Assembly (NCBI RefSeq): GCF_013372165.1
Contig: NZ_CP053828.1
Coordinates: 992,001 to 1,056,000, forward strand
Direction of reading: 5' to 3'
From: Campylobacter hyointestinalis subsp. lawsonii
GTDB taxonomy: Bacteria; Campylobacterota; Campylobacteria; Campylobacterales; Campylobacteraceae
DNA: 64,000 nt
The notes beneath the pieces were generated by a model. That model made no database searches. It saw only the letters and a list, made by a program, of their open reading frames with translations, and was not told where the DNA came from. Shown piece after piece: positions 1 to 8,381 of the stretch (position 1 is its first letter; each line of letters begins with the position of its first letter). Made by a program: the position numbers and the translations under genes.

Positions 1-138
1 CTTCCGTGCAAAGATGATGCACTCATAAAAGGAATGTGCGGATTTAACGGGATTGTCTTACCTATTTCCTTAGAAAATAGATTCGAATTTTTGGATAAAT
101 TTAAGAATTTTGGCTCACAAATATACAAGGCAATATAA
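1..138 (+). CDS. C-terminal end of an unidentified protein (5' truncated by window)
   Basis: Frame 1 is open from the first base to a TAA at 136-138 and encodes 45 residues ending in FGSQIYKAI. The stretch has normal codon use for this genome (many AAA, TTA, ATA codons) and no internal stop. I do not recognise the family from so short a piece. It converges on hemC, which differs from C. jejuni, where I recall ubiD following hemC. An inverted repeat at 187-213 lies between the two genes. The reading is a probable gene end, not a proven one. Confidence 0.45.
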   Translation, partial: LPCKDDALIKGMCGFNGIVLPISLENRFEFLDKFKNFGSQIYKAI

Positions 139-186
139 AAATTGTAGTTGCCATATTTGCAGCCTTTATGATTATATTATTCTCTA

Positions 187-213
187 AATTAAGCTAGAAA
201 ATCTAGCTTAATT
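187..213. terminator. Inverted repeat, likely bidirectional terminator
   Basis: A perfect 12-bp inverted repeat AATTAAGCTAGA / TCTAGCTTAATT with a 3-base loop lies between two convergent genes and overlaps the hemC stop codon (203-205). There is no strong T-run on either side, so termination is inferred from the hairpin and its position. Confidence 0.5.
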
Positions 214-1123
214 CTACCATTTTTTCGGCTCTTTTTAAAAGCTCTTTTGCACCACGTGCTATAAACTCATCTGCAAAGTTTTTTCCAGCTATGGTATAAG
301 CAAGCTTTGGATAAGTCTTGCTATCTCTTAGAATTTCACTTCCATCTATAAGGCCGAGTATTGCTTCTACTTCTATTTTATCACCTTTTAATTTTGCATT
401 TATTCCGATGGGAGCTTGACATCCACCATTTAATGTATGCACAAAATCTCTTTCTATAGTAGTCTCAACCACGCTTTTTTCATCATTTAAAAACTCTATG
501 GCTTCTAAAATCTCTTTTTTATTCACAGCTTCGATTCCCAAAGCGCCTTGTCCCATAGCTGGGATAGTATTGATAGGGCTAGTAAATTTAACTTCATTAT
601 TCAGTTTCAAACGATTGATTCCTGCCATAGCTAGTATGATAGCATCAAACTCGCCATTTTTTAGTTTAGCAATACGCGAATTTACATTTCCTCTAAGAGA
701 GATAATCTCAAGATCACTTCTACTAGCTAAAATTTGCATCTTTCTACGGAGCGAAGTAGTGCCTACTTTAGCATTTTTAGGAAGTTCTTCAAGGCTTCTA
801 TACTTCATACTAAGCATTGCATCTCTTACATCTTCTCTGCTACATACACAAGCTAGTTTTAAACCATCTGGAAATGTCGTAGGTACATCTTTTAGGCTAT
901 GTACTGCTATATCTGCACTACCTTCAAGCATAGAGTTTTCAAGCTCTTTTGTAAAAAGTCCCTTGCCACCTATCTTTGCAAGTGGAGTATCAAGGATAAC
1001 ATCGCCTTTTGTCTTCATAGTGATTATCTCTACGCTATGACCTTTAGATATAAGCAAATCTCTTATGTGGTAAGTCTGCCAAAGTGCAAGAGCACTATTT
1101 CTACTAGCAATTCGTATATTCAT
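203..1123 (-). CDS. hemC: Hydroxymethylbilane synthase (porphobilinogen deaminase)
   Basis: Cytoplasmic enzyme of haem biosynthesis that joins four porphobilinogen units into hydroxymethylbilane. The start is taken at ATG 1123 (MNIRIASRNSALALWQ), preceded by AGAGG, giving 306 aa, the family's usual length; a longer reading from 1162 would add 13 unrelated residues. Visible signatures are the N-terminal RIASRNSALALWQ, GGKGLFTKELE, the substrate-binding SLRRKMQ and RGNVNSR, and the dipyrromethane-cofactor cysteine C235 in LNGGCQAPIG. It is the last gene of the operon starting at 6068. The upstream FxsA gene stops one base before this start, so translation is probably coupled. hemA is in the same operon. 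Confidence 0.97.
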   Translation of the reverse strand: MNIRIASRNSALALWQTYHIRDLLISKGHSVEIITMKTKGDVILDTPLAKIGGKGLFTKELENSMLEGSADIAVHSLKDVPTTFPDGLKLACVCSREDVRDAMLSMKYRSLEELPKNAKVGTTSLRRKMQILASRSDLEIISLRGNVNSRIAKLKNGEFDAIILAMAGINRLKLNNEVKFTSPINTIPAMGQGALGIEAVNKKEILEAIEFLNDEKSVVETTIERDFVHTLNGGCQAPIGINAKLKGDKIEVEAILGLIDGSEILRDSKTYPKLAYTIAGKNFADEFIARGAKELLKRAEKMVELS

Positions 1124-1124
1124 T

Positions 1125-1526
1125 TTAACCTCTTTTTGTCTCATCAATAATTTCGACATCAATCACGTCATCTTTATAGTCTTTGGTGTAATACTCTTTA
1201 TGAGTAGGCGTTTGCAAATAGCTAATGAGCTTTAATATCAAAGATATACTTATGATAAAAACTGCAAATATATCACTTAAAATTCCAGGCACCATAAGCA
1301 AAACTCCACCAACAACAAGCCCCATAGAGCCAAATACATTTTTTAAGTTCAAATTATCAAATTTACTATAAAAATTTGAAAATCCATAGCCAAGCACTAG
1401 GAAAAATCCAAAAATACCGCTTAAAAACACCTCGCCAAAAAAGTTCAGTATTCCGTATTTTGAGATATAAAGAACCACACAAACTAGCTCGATAACAAAA
1501 TACGGAAATAGAGAAATTTTTATCAT
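1125..1526 (-). CDS. FxsA-like integral membrane protein
   Basis: 133 aa with several hydrophobic segments (around residues 1-20, 25-50 and 65-100) and a short charged cytoplasmic tail ending in EIIDETKRG. Size, the MVPGILSDIFAVFI helix and the overall pattern match the FxsA family, named from the E. coli suppressor of F exclusion of phage T7. The cellular role in Campylobacter is unknown. It overlaps proS by 4 bp upstream and ends one base before the hemC start, so it is translated within this operon. The family call rests on general pattern, not on a catalytic motif. Confidence 0.8.
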   Translation of the reverse strand: MIKISLFPYFVIELVCVVLYISKYGILNFFGEVFLSGIFGFFLVLGYGFSNFYSKFDNLNLKNVFGSMGLVVGGVLLMVPGILSDIFAVFIISISLILKLISYLQTPTHKEYYTKDYKDDVIDVEIIDETKRG

Positions 1527-3226
1527 ATTATCTCTTTTAATTTACCTAGTATCTCATTTGAGCTTACTTTTACTTTTTCTAGCCCATCTCTTATTATAAG
1601 CTCAACTTCTGAATTTTGCAAACTATTACCAACTACCACGCCAAAAGGTACGCCGATAAGCTCAAAGTCAGCCATTTTTACGCCAAATCTTTCATTTCTA
1701 TCATCAAGTAAAACTTCAACTCCGCTACTTTCTAGCTCGGATTCTAAATTTAAAGCAAATTCCATCTGCTTAGCATCTTTGGTATTTGAAACTATTATAT
1801 GCACTATAAAAGGGGCGCACTCTTTTTTCCAAATGCAGCCTTTTTCATCATGACTAGCTTCTACCATAACAGCTACAAGTCTGCTTACGCCTATGCCATA
1901 GCAACCCATAAAAAAAGGTTTTGATTTGCCATTTTCATCTAAAAATGTAGCACCCATAGCCTCAGAGTATCTTATGCCAAGTTGAAATATATGCCCTACT
2001 TCTATCCCTTTAGTGACAGACAAAATCCCGCCATCAAGCGCTTTATCTCCAGCTCTTACTTCTGCTAGATCCTTAAATCTATCTTTATTAAAATTTATAA
2101 TATTTACTCCAATAGCGTGATAATCCTTTTCATTTGCACCGCATATCATCTCTTTTTCATTTTCTAATTCGCTATCTATATAAAAATCTATATTTTCATG
2201 AAGTCCGACTGGACCACAGTATCCAGGAACTAACCCAGCAGCTATAACTTCTTCTTCACTAGCATCACTTAGCTCAAGAGCAGAGCAAGCATTACAGGCT
2301 TTTACTTCTTGAAGTTCGTCATCTCCACGCACGAAAAATACTACTATTTTTTCACTATCTTCATAGATAGCCTTTTTCATCACAGCTTTTATGGTATAAA
2401 ACGGATCTACTTTAAAAAACTCGGCGACTTTGGCTATGGTAGAACAACCAGGAGTAAAAAATTTCTGCATAGAACTGCTCTGTGGTCTCTCAGCCGCACA
2501 AACTCTTTTAGCTCTTTTTGCAGCTTCTACATTTGCTGCATATTTTGAAGTATCGCTTATTAAGATATCGTCTTCGCCATTTTTTGCTAGCACCATAAAT
2601 TCCTTACTACCACTTCCACCGATAGCTCCACTATCAGCTTCAACAGCTCGGAAATTTAGTCCTAAACGACTAAATATCTTAGTGTAAGTCTTCTCCATAA
2701 GATCAAACTCACGCTTTAAATCAGCTTCGTTTGCATGAAAGCTATAACCATCTTTCATTATAAACTCACGACATCTCAAAAGTCCAAATCTAGGTCTCGC
2801 CTCATCTCTAAATTTAAGCCCTATTTGGTATAAATGAAGTGGCAATTGCTTGTAGCTAGTGACTTTATCTCTTACTAAATCTACTATGGATTCTTCGTGA
2901 GTTGGCGCTAGTAAGAACTCATTATCTTTTCTATCTTTTAAACGCAAAAGCTCTTTTCCAAATTTAAAATATCTCCTACTTTGCTTCCAAAGTTCGCTTG
3001 GAACTACAAAGCTCAAAGATAGCTCATTTGCTCCTGCTTTGTCCATTTCATCTCTTATGATATTTTCAACTTTTCTTAAAACTCTCTTTCCAAGAGGCAA
3101 AAAGTTATATAATCCGCTTCCTATCTGAGCTACAAATCCAGCTCTTATAAGAAACTGATGGCTAGGCAAAGTGGCATCTTTTGGAGCTTCTTTTGTCGTA
3201 GGTATGTATAATTTTGTAAATTTCAC
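1523..3226 (-). CDS. proS: Prolyl-tRNA synthetase, bacterial type with editing domain
   Basis: Charges tRNA-Pro with proline in the cytoplasm. The 567 residues match the bacterial form: a class II catalytic core at the N terminus (motif 2 region around FRDEARPRFGLLRCREF), an inserted editing (INS) domain at about residues 220-400 that removes Ala-tRNA-Pro, motif 3 in CYGIGVSRLVAVMVE, and a C-terminal anticodon-binding domain. It overlaps hemA by 4 bp and the FxsA gene by 4 bp, so it sits in the middle of the operon. Start ATG at 3226 gives the usual N terminus MKFTKLYIPTTKE. Confidence 0.98.
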   Translation of the reverse strand: MKFTKLYIPTTKEAPKDATLPSHQFLIRAGFVAQIGSGLYNFLPLGKRVLRKVENIIRDEMDKAGANELSLSFVVPSELWKQSRRYFKFGKELLRLKDRKDNEFLLAPTHEESIVDLVRDKVTSYKQLPLHLYQIGLKFRDEARPRFGLLRCREFIMKDGYSFHANEADLKREFDLMEKTYTKIFSRLGLNFRAVEADSGAIGGSGSKEFMVLAKNGEDDILISDTSKYAANVEAAKRAKRVCAAERPQSSSMQKFFTPGCSTIAKVAEFFKVDPFYTIKAVMKKAIYEDSEKIVVFFVRGDDELQEVKACNACSALELSDASEEEVIAAGLVPGYCGPVGLHENIDFYIDSELENEKEMICGANEKDYHAIGVNIINFNKDRFKDLAEVRAGDKALDGGILSVTKGIEVGHIFQLGIRYSEAMGATFLDENGKSKPFFMGCYGIGVSRLVAVMVEASHDEKGCIWKKECAPFIVHIIVSNTKDAKQMEFALNLESELESSGVEVLLDDRNERFGVKMADFELIGVPFGVVVGNSLQNSEVELIIRDGLEKVKVSSNEILGKLKEII

Positions 3227-4491
3227 TTCAAATCCCCTTCTAAATTCTCATCTTTTTGTATTTTTATGTCAAATAAATATTCTAAATTTGATAAAACATC
3301 ATCACTATTCTTTTCTTTTAGCCTAACGCTTGGAGTATGTAAAAACGCCTTAAAAACTTGATGAACTAATTTACTAGCCTCATTTCTATCGCAATTTCTT
3401 ATATAACCTTTTTTTATCGCTTTGTCTATCTCTTTTATGGCTATATCTTTTGCTTTTTGCCTTAAAGCCTTGATAGCCGGAGTGCTGCTTTTAGAAAGTA
3501 GCCATTTAAAAAATGCAGTAGTGGATCTGCCTACAATTGCATAAGCTACACTTGCTTGTTCTTCTCTAAGAGCTAAATTTGTCCTTACAATACTCTCTAA
3601 GTCATCTACTGCATAAACGTGAATAAATTCGTTTTCGCTGATATCGATATCTCTAGGAACTGCTATATCAAAAAAGTATCTATGAAAATCTTTAGGCTCT
3701 AAAATTTCATCAGTTATGATAGCATTTAAAGCCCCAGTCGCACTAAATATCAATCTATATCGATTTATATATTCACCTAGTTTTTCTATACTATCAAAAC
3801 TAGCAAGATCCCCTAAACTCTCAGCTAAGCTCTTGGCTTTTGTAAGATCTCTATTTAAAATTATAACATTTACTTCCGCATTTATAAGATGCTGAGCAGC
3901 TATTCGACTCATCTCTCCAGCACCTATTACTATAGCAGTCATACCGCCGATATTGCCATAAATTTCTTTGGCTTTAGCTACAGCTACGCTTGAGACAGAA
4001 ACTGGATTTTTACTTATCTGAGTTGAGGCTCTTACTTCAGCTGCACACTTAAATGCAAAATGCACGGCATTTGAGATATTATCACCACAATCTCCGTTAT
4101 CATAAGCAAATTTAAATGCCTCTTTGAGTTGTCCTGCTATCTGAGTTTCACCTACTACCAAACTATCAAGTGAGCTTGCAACAGAAAAAAGATGGTGAAT
4201 GGCTCCATCATTTTCATATATGTCAGCTCTTAACTCTAGTGCGTCATAAGGAACTAATGTAATGATAGATATGGAATTTAGTATATGTTTTGTAGCGATA
4301 CTAGGATTTATAGCATAAGCAAAGATTTCTACTCTATTACAGGTGCTAAGAACCATAGATTCGATTATATTTTCATTTGCCCCAATTAGCCTTAATATCT
4401 CTCTTTTTTTTTCTAGATCGCTAAAAGAGAGCTTCTCACGCACCTCGATACTGGTATTTTTATGAGTAAAACTTACACTTACGTAGTTCAT
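3223..4491 (-). CDS. hemA: Glutamyl-tRNA reductase
   Basis: Reduces Glu-tRNA-Glu to glutamate-1-semialdehyde with NADPH, the first committed step of C5-pathway tetrapyrrole synthesis. The 422-aa chain has the catalytic cysteine C51 in STCNRVEIFA, the SLVVGETQIAGQLKEAF block, a Rossmann segment VIGAGEMSRIAAQHL, and a C-terminal dimerisation helix region. It overlaps the polyprenyl synthetase gene by one base and proS by four. With hemC at the end of the operon, two haem steps are co-transcribed. Haem feedback on HemA is known in other bacteria; nothing in the DNA shows it here. Confidence 0.97.
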   Translation of the reverse strand: MNYVSVSFTHKNTSIEVREKLSFSDLEKKREILRLIGANENIIESMVLSTCNRVEIFAYAINPSIATKHILNSISIITLVPYDALELRADIYENDGAIHHLFSVASSLDSLVVGETQIAGQLKEAFKFAYDNGDCGDNISNAVHFAFKCAAEVRASTQISKNPVSVSSVAVAKAKEIYGNIGGMTAIVIGAGEMSRIAAQHLINAEVNVIILNRDLTKAKSLAESLGDLASFDSIEKLGEYINRYRLIFSATGALNAIITDEILEPKDFHRYFFDIAVPRDIDISENEFIHVYAVDDLESIVRTNLALREEQASVAYAIVGRSTTAFFKWLLSKSSTPAIKALRQKAKDIAIKEIDKAIKKGYIRNCDRNEASKLVHQVFKAFLHTPSVRLKEKNSDDVLSNLEYLFDIKIQKDENLEGDLK

Positions 4492-5375
4492 TAAAAATCC
4501 CTATCTATCATGCTTGTAACTATGTTTTTAAGCTCACTATTATCTATAGCACTAGTAGCTTTATTTCCAAGATCTTTTGCATAATTTATGCTTAAATTTA
4601 TTATATCAAACTCATTAAATTTATCTTTTATCCAGGCTATATCATTACTATTTAACTCTTTTTTAAAAAGGCTTGTTAGCTTTTCTTTATCATAAGGTAA
4701 AAGTTTATCATATAAAAATATATAAGGAAGAGTTGTTTTGCCCTCTTTATAGTCATTCATAGCCGGTTTGCCTAGTTTTAAGCTATCTTGTGTGATATCT
4801 AGTATATCATCGACTATTTGGAATGCTAGACCTAAATTTTTACCATAAATAGCATATTTTTTCTCATCAAGACCAGCTAAAACAGCAGCCGACCTAGCAC
4901 TTGCTTCTATAAGAACAGCTGTTTTTAGATATATCATTTTTAGATATTTTTCTTTATCTGTATTAAATTTATCTTCTAGCAAAGTATCCATCATCTCTCC
5001 GATGCTTAGTTTGCAAACAGCTTCAGAGACGATATCTGCTATTTTTGTATCAAATTTAACTATCTCATTAAAACCTTTTGAATATAAAATATCTCCAAGC
5101 ATTATTGCGTTTTTTGTTCCAAAAAGAGCATTTATGCTCGGACTTCCTCGCCTAACATCACTACTATCTATAACATCATCGTGAAGTAAGCTTGCAAGAT
5201 GTATGATCTCTATCACAGCACAAAGCTTTAAACTAGCTTCGCTCTCTCCTGCTATCTTTAGTATAAGCTTACTTCTAAGCTTCTTACCTGGGTTTATCTT
5301 GCTAAACATATTTAAGGCATGATCAAATCCGAGCGACGTGACAAATTCGTTCATTATACTATCTATTTTATCCAT
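4491..5375 (-). CDS. Polyprenyl (probably octaprenyl-type) diphosphate synthase
   Basis: All-trans prenyltransferase that extends farnesyl diphosphate with isopentenyl units to make the menaquinone side chain. Both aspartate-rich Mg-diphosphate motifs are present: DDVID at residues 66-70 and DDILD at 189-193, with the SSDVRRGSPS substrate segment after the first. Length (294 aa) is slightly short for the IspB group but normal for epsilonproteobacterial homologues. It overlaps the preceding exported-protein gene and hemA by one base each. The chain length of the product cannot be read from the sequence, so I do not give a symbol. Confidence 0.9.
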   Translation of the reverse strand: MDKIDSIMNEFVTSLGFDHALNMFSKINPGKKLRSKLILKIAGESEASLKLCAVIEIIHLASLLHDDVIDSSDVRRGSPSINALFGTKNAIMLGDILYSKGFNEIVKFDTKIADIVSEAVCKLSIGEMMDTLLEDKFNTDKEKYLKMIYLKTAVLIEASARSAAVLAGLDEKKYAIYGKNLGLAFQIVDDILDITQDSLKLGKPAMNDYKEGKTTLPYIFLYDKLLPYDKEKLTSLFKKELNSNDIAWIKDKFNEFDIINLSINYAKDLGNKATSAIDNSELKNIVTSMIDRDF

Positions 5376-5812
5376 TATTCATCTCCGACATTAGGCTCAA
5401 AGCGCACATTTACGCGTTTTGCATCATCATCAATATAAACCATAAATGTTCCAATGCCATTTTTAAAATCCTTAAATTCAAGATACAACATAACCTCACC
5501 TTCTATCTCTTTTCTAAGATGCGGTAAAACAATCTGCTTATAAAGCTCAAGTCCGCGTCTTAAACTAAGCACTATCTGACGCGGATATTTTCTAAATTTA
5601 GTATGCAAAACCATATTTGTATTATCAAACAAAGTCCATGAAAACTCAAAAATATCCTCTATGCCTTCTCTTCTATCTGTTATAAAAACATACGCCTTTT
5701 CATCCTTTTTTAGCTCAAATTTTTTAGCGTGTTCGAAACTAGGCCCAGCAGCATTTAAGCTAAAATTTAAGCTAAAAAAAGAAAGTAGTAAAAGCCATAA
5801 CACTCTACTCAT
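5375..5812 (-). CDS. Conserved exported protein of the hemA operon
   Basis: 145 aa with a Sec signal peptide (SRVLWLLLLSFFSLNFSLNA, likely cut after NAA) and a soluble mixed alpha/beta region rich in charged residues. No catalytic motif was recognised. It overlaps the DUF2018 gene upstream by 8 bp and touches the polyprenyl synthetase gene by one base. The same gene occupies this place in C. jejuni, which argues for a periplasmic protein with a conserved but unknown role. Confidence 0.8.
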   Translation of the reverse strand: MSRVLWLLLLSFFSLNFSLNAAGPSFEHAKKFELKKDEKAYVFITDRREGIEDIFEFSWTLFDNTNMVLHTKFRKYPRQIVLSLRRGLELYKQIVLPHLRKEIEGEVMLYLEFKDFKNGIGTFMVYIDDDAKRVNVRFEPNVGDE

Positions 5813-6068
5813 TTTGGCTTAGAATATCTCCTGTGACACCGATATAAACATCATTTAGACCAAGCTCTACTTTATCTGCGTTTAAAGCTTGATAAGTATG
5901 AATATCATCTATATTTATGCCTTTTTGCTCACATAGATCTCTAAGGCAAACAAGCTCTATAAAAAGCTTTTCTATCTCGTTTTCTACCAAATTTCTATTT
6001 GCGTTAAAAACTATATCAAAAAATTTACCTTTTGGCTCACCGCCAAATATATCATCATCAAAATTCAA
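5805..6068 (-). CDS. DUF2018 family protein
   Basis: 87-aa acidic, predicted helical cytoplasmic protein, MNFDDDIFGGEPKGKFFDI, found almost only in epsilonproteobacteria. Function unknown. It appears to be the first gene of the seven-gene operon: AAGGAT lies upstream of the ATG and a TATAGA-like -10 box lies about 40 bp upstream on the minus strand. It overlaps the next gene by 8 bp. Confidence 0.85.
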   Translation of the reverse strand: MNFDDDIFGGEPKGKFFDIVFNANRNLVENEIEKLFIELVCLRDLCEQKGINIDDIHTYQALNADKVELGLNDVYIGVTGDILSQNE

Positions 6069-6112
6069 ATTTAAATCCTTAAAATAAAATGAAACTTAAT
6101 TCTATAATAATT

Positions 6113-6141
6113 TATTTAAAAAACCCATTAAATAAGGGGTT
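6113..6141 (-). terminator. Rho-independent terminator after ftsK
   Basis: On the minus strand AACCC and GGGTT pair around a 10-base loop and are followed by a T-run (TTTTTTAAATAAA). The hairpin touches the ftsK stop codon (6140-6142) and separates ftsK from the downstream hem operon. Confidence 0.65.
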
Positions 6142-8293
6142 ATTTTATAATTTCTCTTTGTCCTTTTGCATTTATAGGGCTTAGAATTCCTGCTTGTTCA
6201 AGCTGTTCTATTATACTTGCAGCTCTGTTGTAGCCTATCTTAAGACGGCGTTGCAAGTAGCTTATAGAAGTCTTTTCTTCACTTAAAATGATATTTTTAG
6301 CCTCTTCATATAGTTCATCTGTCTCGCCAAGAGCGACTCCTTGCTCACTTGCTTCGACGCTAGAATCTTTTAAAAATTTCTCTTCATAAACAACTGATTG
6401 TTGCTCTTTTAGAAAATCGACTATATCTTCTATCTCTTTTTCACTTGCAAATGGAGCGTGCAAACGAACTATTCCAGGGCTTCCAGGAGGGGTAAAAAGC
6501 ATATCGCCACGCCCTAGCAAACTCTCAGCACCCATTTGATCAAGTATGACTTTGCTATCTATCTTTTGACCTACTCTATAGCTTATGCGACTTGGCAAAT
6601 TTGCCTTTATAAGCCCCGTTACAACATCTACACTTGGGCGTTGTGTAGCTACTATAAGGTGAATTCCACTAGCCCTTGCCATTTGAGCCAAGCGACCGAT
6701 ATGAAACTCAACTTCTTTTCCACTTGTCATCATAAGGTCTGCTAGCTCATCTATGATAACGACGATAAAAGGCAAGGTCTCACCGCCCTCTTTTTTTACT
6801 TTTTCATTGTAAGTTTCGATATTTTTTGTTTTAGTTTGGCTCATTACTCTATAGCGACGCTCCATCTCAGCAACTAAATTTGCCAAAGCCGTAATCGCCT
6901 TTTTAGGCTCTGTTATAACAGGCGTAAGAAGATGAGGTATGTCATTGTAAATGCTAAACTCAAGCATCTTTGGATCTATCATAATAAGGCGTAAAGTCTT
7001 TGGAGAATTTCTATAAAGAAGACTTAAAAGCATAGCATTGATCCCTACGCTTTTTCCACTTCCAGTAGTTCCTGCGATGAGAAGATGAGGTAGCTTTTTA
7101 AGATCTGTAATAAACGGATCGCCGACTATATCTTTACCAAGTGCTATAGTTAGCTCACTTTTTGCATTTTTATAAATTTCACTCTGCAAAATTTCTTTTA
7201 AATAAATAGTTTCAATATTTTTATTTGGTATCTCTATGCCAACGACATCTTTTCCAGGGATCGGCGCTTGAATGCGTATGGTTTGAGCTTTTAAAGCCAT
7301 AGCAAGGTCATCTTGCAAAGTAAGGATTTTGCTTACTTTTATATGAGCTGCTGGCTTAAACTCAAAAGTAGTAACCACAGGTCCAGAATACGTTCTAACA
7401 ACATCTCCGTCTATCTTAAAACGGCGAAGTTTATCAAGCAGATCAGCGATCTTTTGATCGATCTCAGACTCATTTATGCTTTTTGACCTTTTTGGCGGAT
7501 CATTTAAAAAATCCAAACTTGGAAGTTTAAAATCCTTTGGCTTTTCTATCTTACCTTTTTCAATCTGATTTAAAAGCTCTTTATTTTCGGCTACTTCGTT
7601 TAAAATTTCTACGCCATTTAGAATTAAAGGCTCATCTTTTATCACATTATTTTGCGAAATCTCATCTTCTATTTTATCTTTTTCTATGTTTTGAATTTCT
7701 TCTAATGGCTCTTTGGGTTTTATTCGCCATTTTTGCTCTAAATTTGGTTCATCTTTTAAATTTGTATCTTCATTCAAATTTATACTTTCATTCAAATTTG
7801 TGTTTTCATTTAAATTTGAGACGCTGTTTTTTGTGCTAAATTTAGATAAATTTGATTCATTTTGCGTATTTGATGACCTTGTTTGTTCTATGAATGCTTT
7901 TTTTATAACGATATCAAGCCTATCATCAAAAGCAAGTCCAAATGCAATAAAAAATATCATAAGTATAAAAACTACGCTTCCAACACTTCCTATAACAGAT
8001 ATAAGTGAGTCTATGATGAACGCTCCTACTAAGCCTCCATAACTTTTAGAAAACATAGATAAAAGAAGTAAAATAGAAAAGAAAAGTAGCACGGCACCTA
8101 CGATATTTCCTACAAATTTTAAATTTAGTTTTTTAAAATTTCTATAGTTTAAAACCGCTGGATATATGAGTAAAAACGGATATATGTAAGAGATAAAGCC
8201 AAAAAGTTTATAGTTTAAATTTCCTATAAGATTGCCAACACTTCCTACAAAAGAAGCATTTGGCAATATAGTAGAAACTCCAAAAAATAGCAA
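6140..8293 (-). CDS. ftsK: DNA translocase FtsK
   Basis: Septum-located hexameric DNA pump that clears the chromosome terminus and activates dimer resolution. Visible parts: N-terminal membrane region of about four segments (to about residue 125), a low-complexity linker (130-290) containing an 18-bp tandem repeat, the RecA-like motor with Walker A GTTGSGKSVG (about 410-418) and IDELADLMM Walker B, and the winged-helix gamma domain at the C terminus (SISYLQRRLKIGYNRAASI) that reads polar KOPS-type sites. The given start is a TTG without a ribosome site and cuts the first membrane helix short. Extending 13 codons to an ATT at 8332, 6 bases after AAGGA, restores that helix, so the true start may be there. 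Confidence 0.95.
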   Translation of the reverse strand: MLFFGVSTILPNASFVGSVGNLIGNLNYKLFGFISYIYPFLLIYPAVLNYRNFKKLNLKFVGNIVGAVLLFFSILLLLSMFSKSYGGLVGAFIIDSLISVIGSVGSVVFILMIFFIAFGLAFDDRLDIVIKKAFIEQTRSSNTQNESNLSKFSTKNSVSNLNENTNLNESINLNEDTNLKDEPNLEQKWRIKPKEPLEEIQNIEKDKIEDEISQNNVIKDEPLILNGVEILNEVAENKELLNQIEKGKIEKPKDFKLPSLDFLNDPPKRSKSINESEIDQKIADLLDKLRRFKIDGDVVRTYSGPVVTTFEFKPAAHIKVSKILTLQDDLAMALKAQTIRIQAPIPGKDVVGIEIPNKNIETIYLKEILQSEIYKNAKSELTIALGKDIVGDPFITDLKKLPHLLIAGTTGSGKSVGINAMLLSLLYRNSPKTLRLIMIDPKMLEFSIYNDIPHLLTPVITEPKKAITALANLVAEMERRYRVMSQTKTKNIETYNEKVKKEGGETLPFIVVIIDELADLMMTSGKEVEFHIGRLAQMARASGIHLIVATQRPSVDVVTGLIKANLPSRISYRVGQKIDSKVILDQMGAESLLGRGDMLFTPPGSPGIVRLHAPFASEKEIEDIVDFLKEQQSVVYEEKFLKDSSVEASEQGVALGETDELYEEAKNIILSEEKTSISYLQRRLKIGYNRAASIIEQLEQAGILSPINAKGQREIIK
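7743..7814 (-). repeat. 18-bp tandem repeat in the FtsK linker
   Basis: Four consecutive 18-bp units (7743-7760, 7761-7778, 7779-7796, 7797-7814), each ending in AAA and beginning in TTT, encode a hexapeptide of consensus L-N-E-x-x-N (LNENTN, LNESIN, LNEDTN, LKDEPN). Multiples of three keep the frame when copy number changes. The repeat lies in the unstructured linker at about residues 160-184. Confidence 0.85.
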
Positions 8294-8381
8294 AATACAG
8301 ATGCTTATAATAAGCCAAATTTCACGTAAAATATCAAATCCTTGATTTAAAAGTTAGCTCATGATTATAACTAAATAATTT

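Noticed and set aside
7713-8042. 109-codon plus-strand frame over ftsK
   Set aside because: It is antisense to the repeat-rich ftsK linker; its FKF/SSF repeats are the mirror of the LNExxN repeat.
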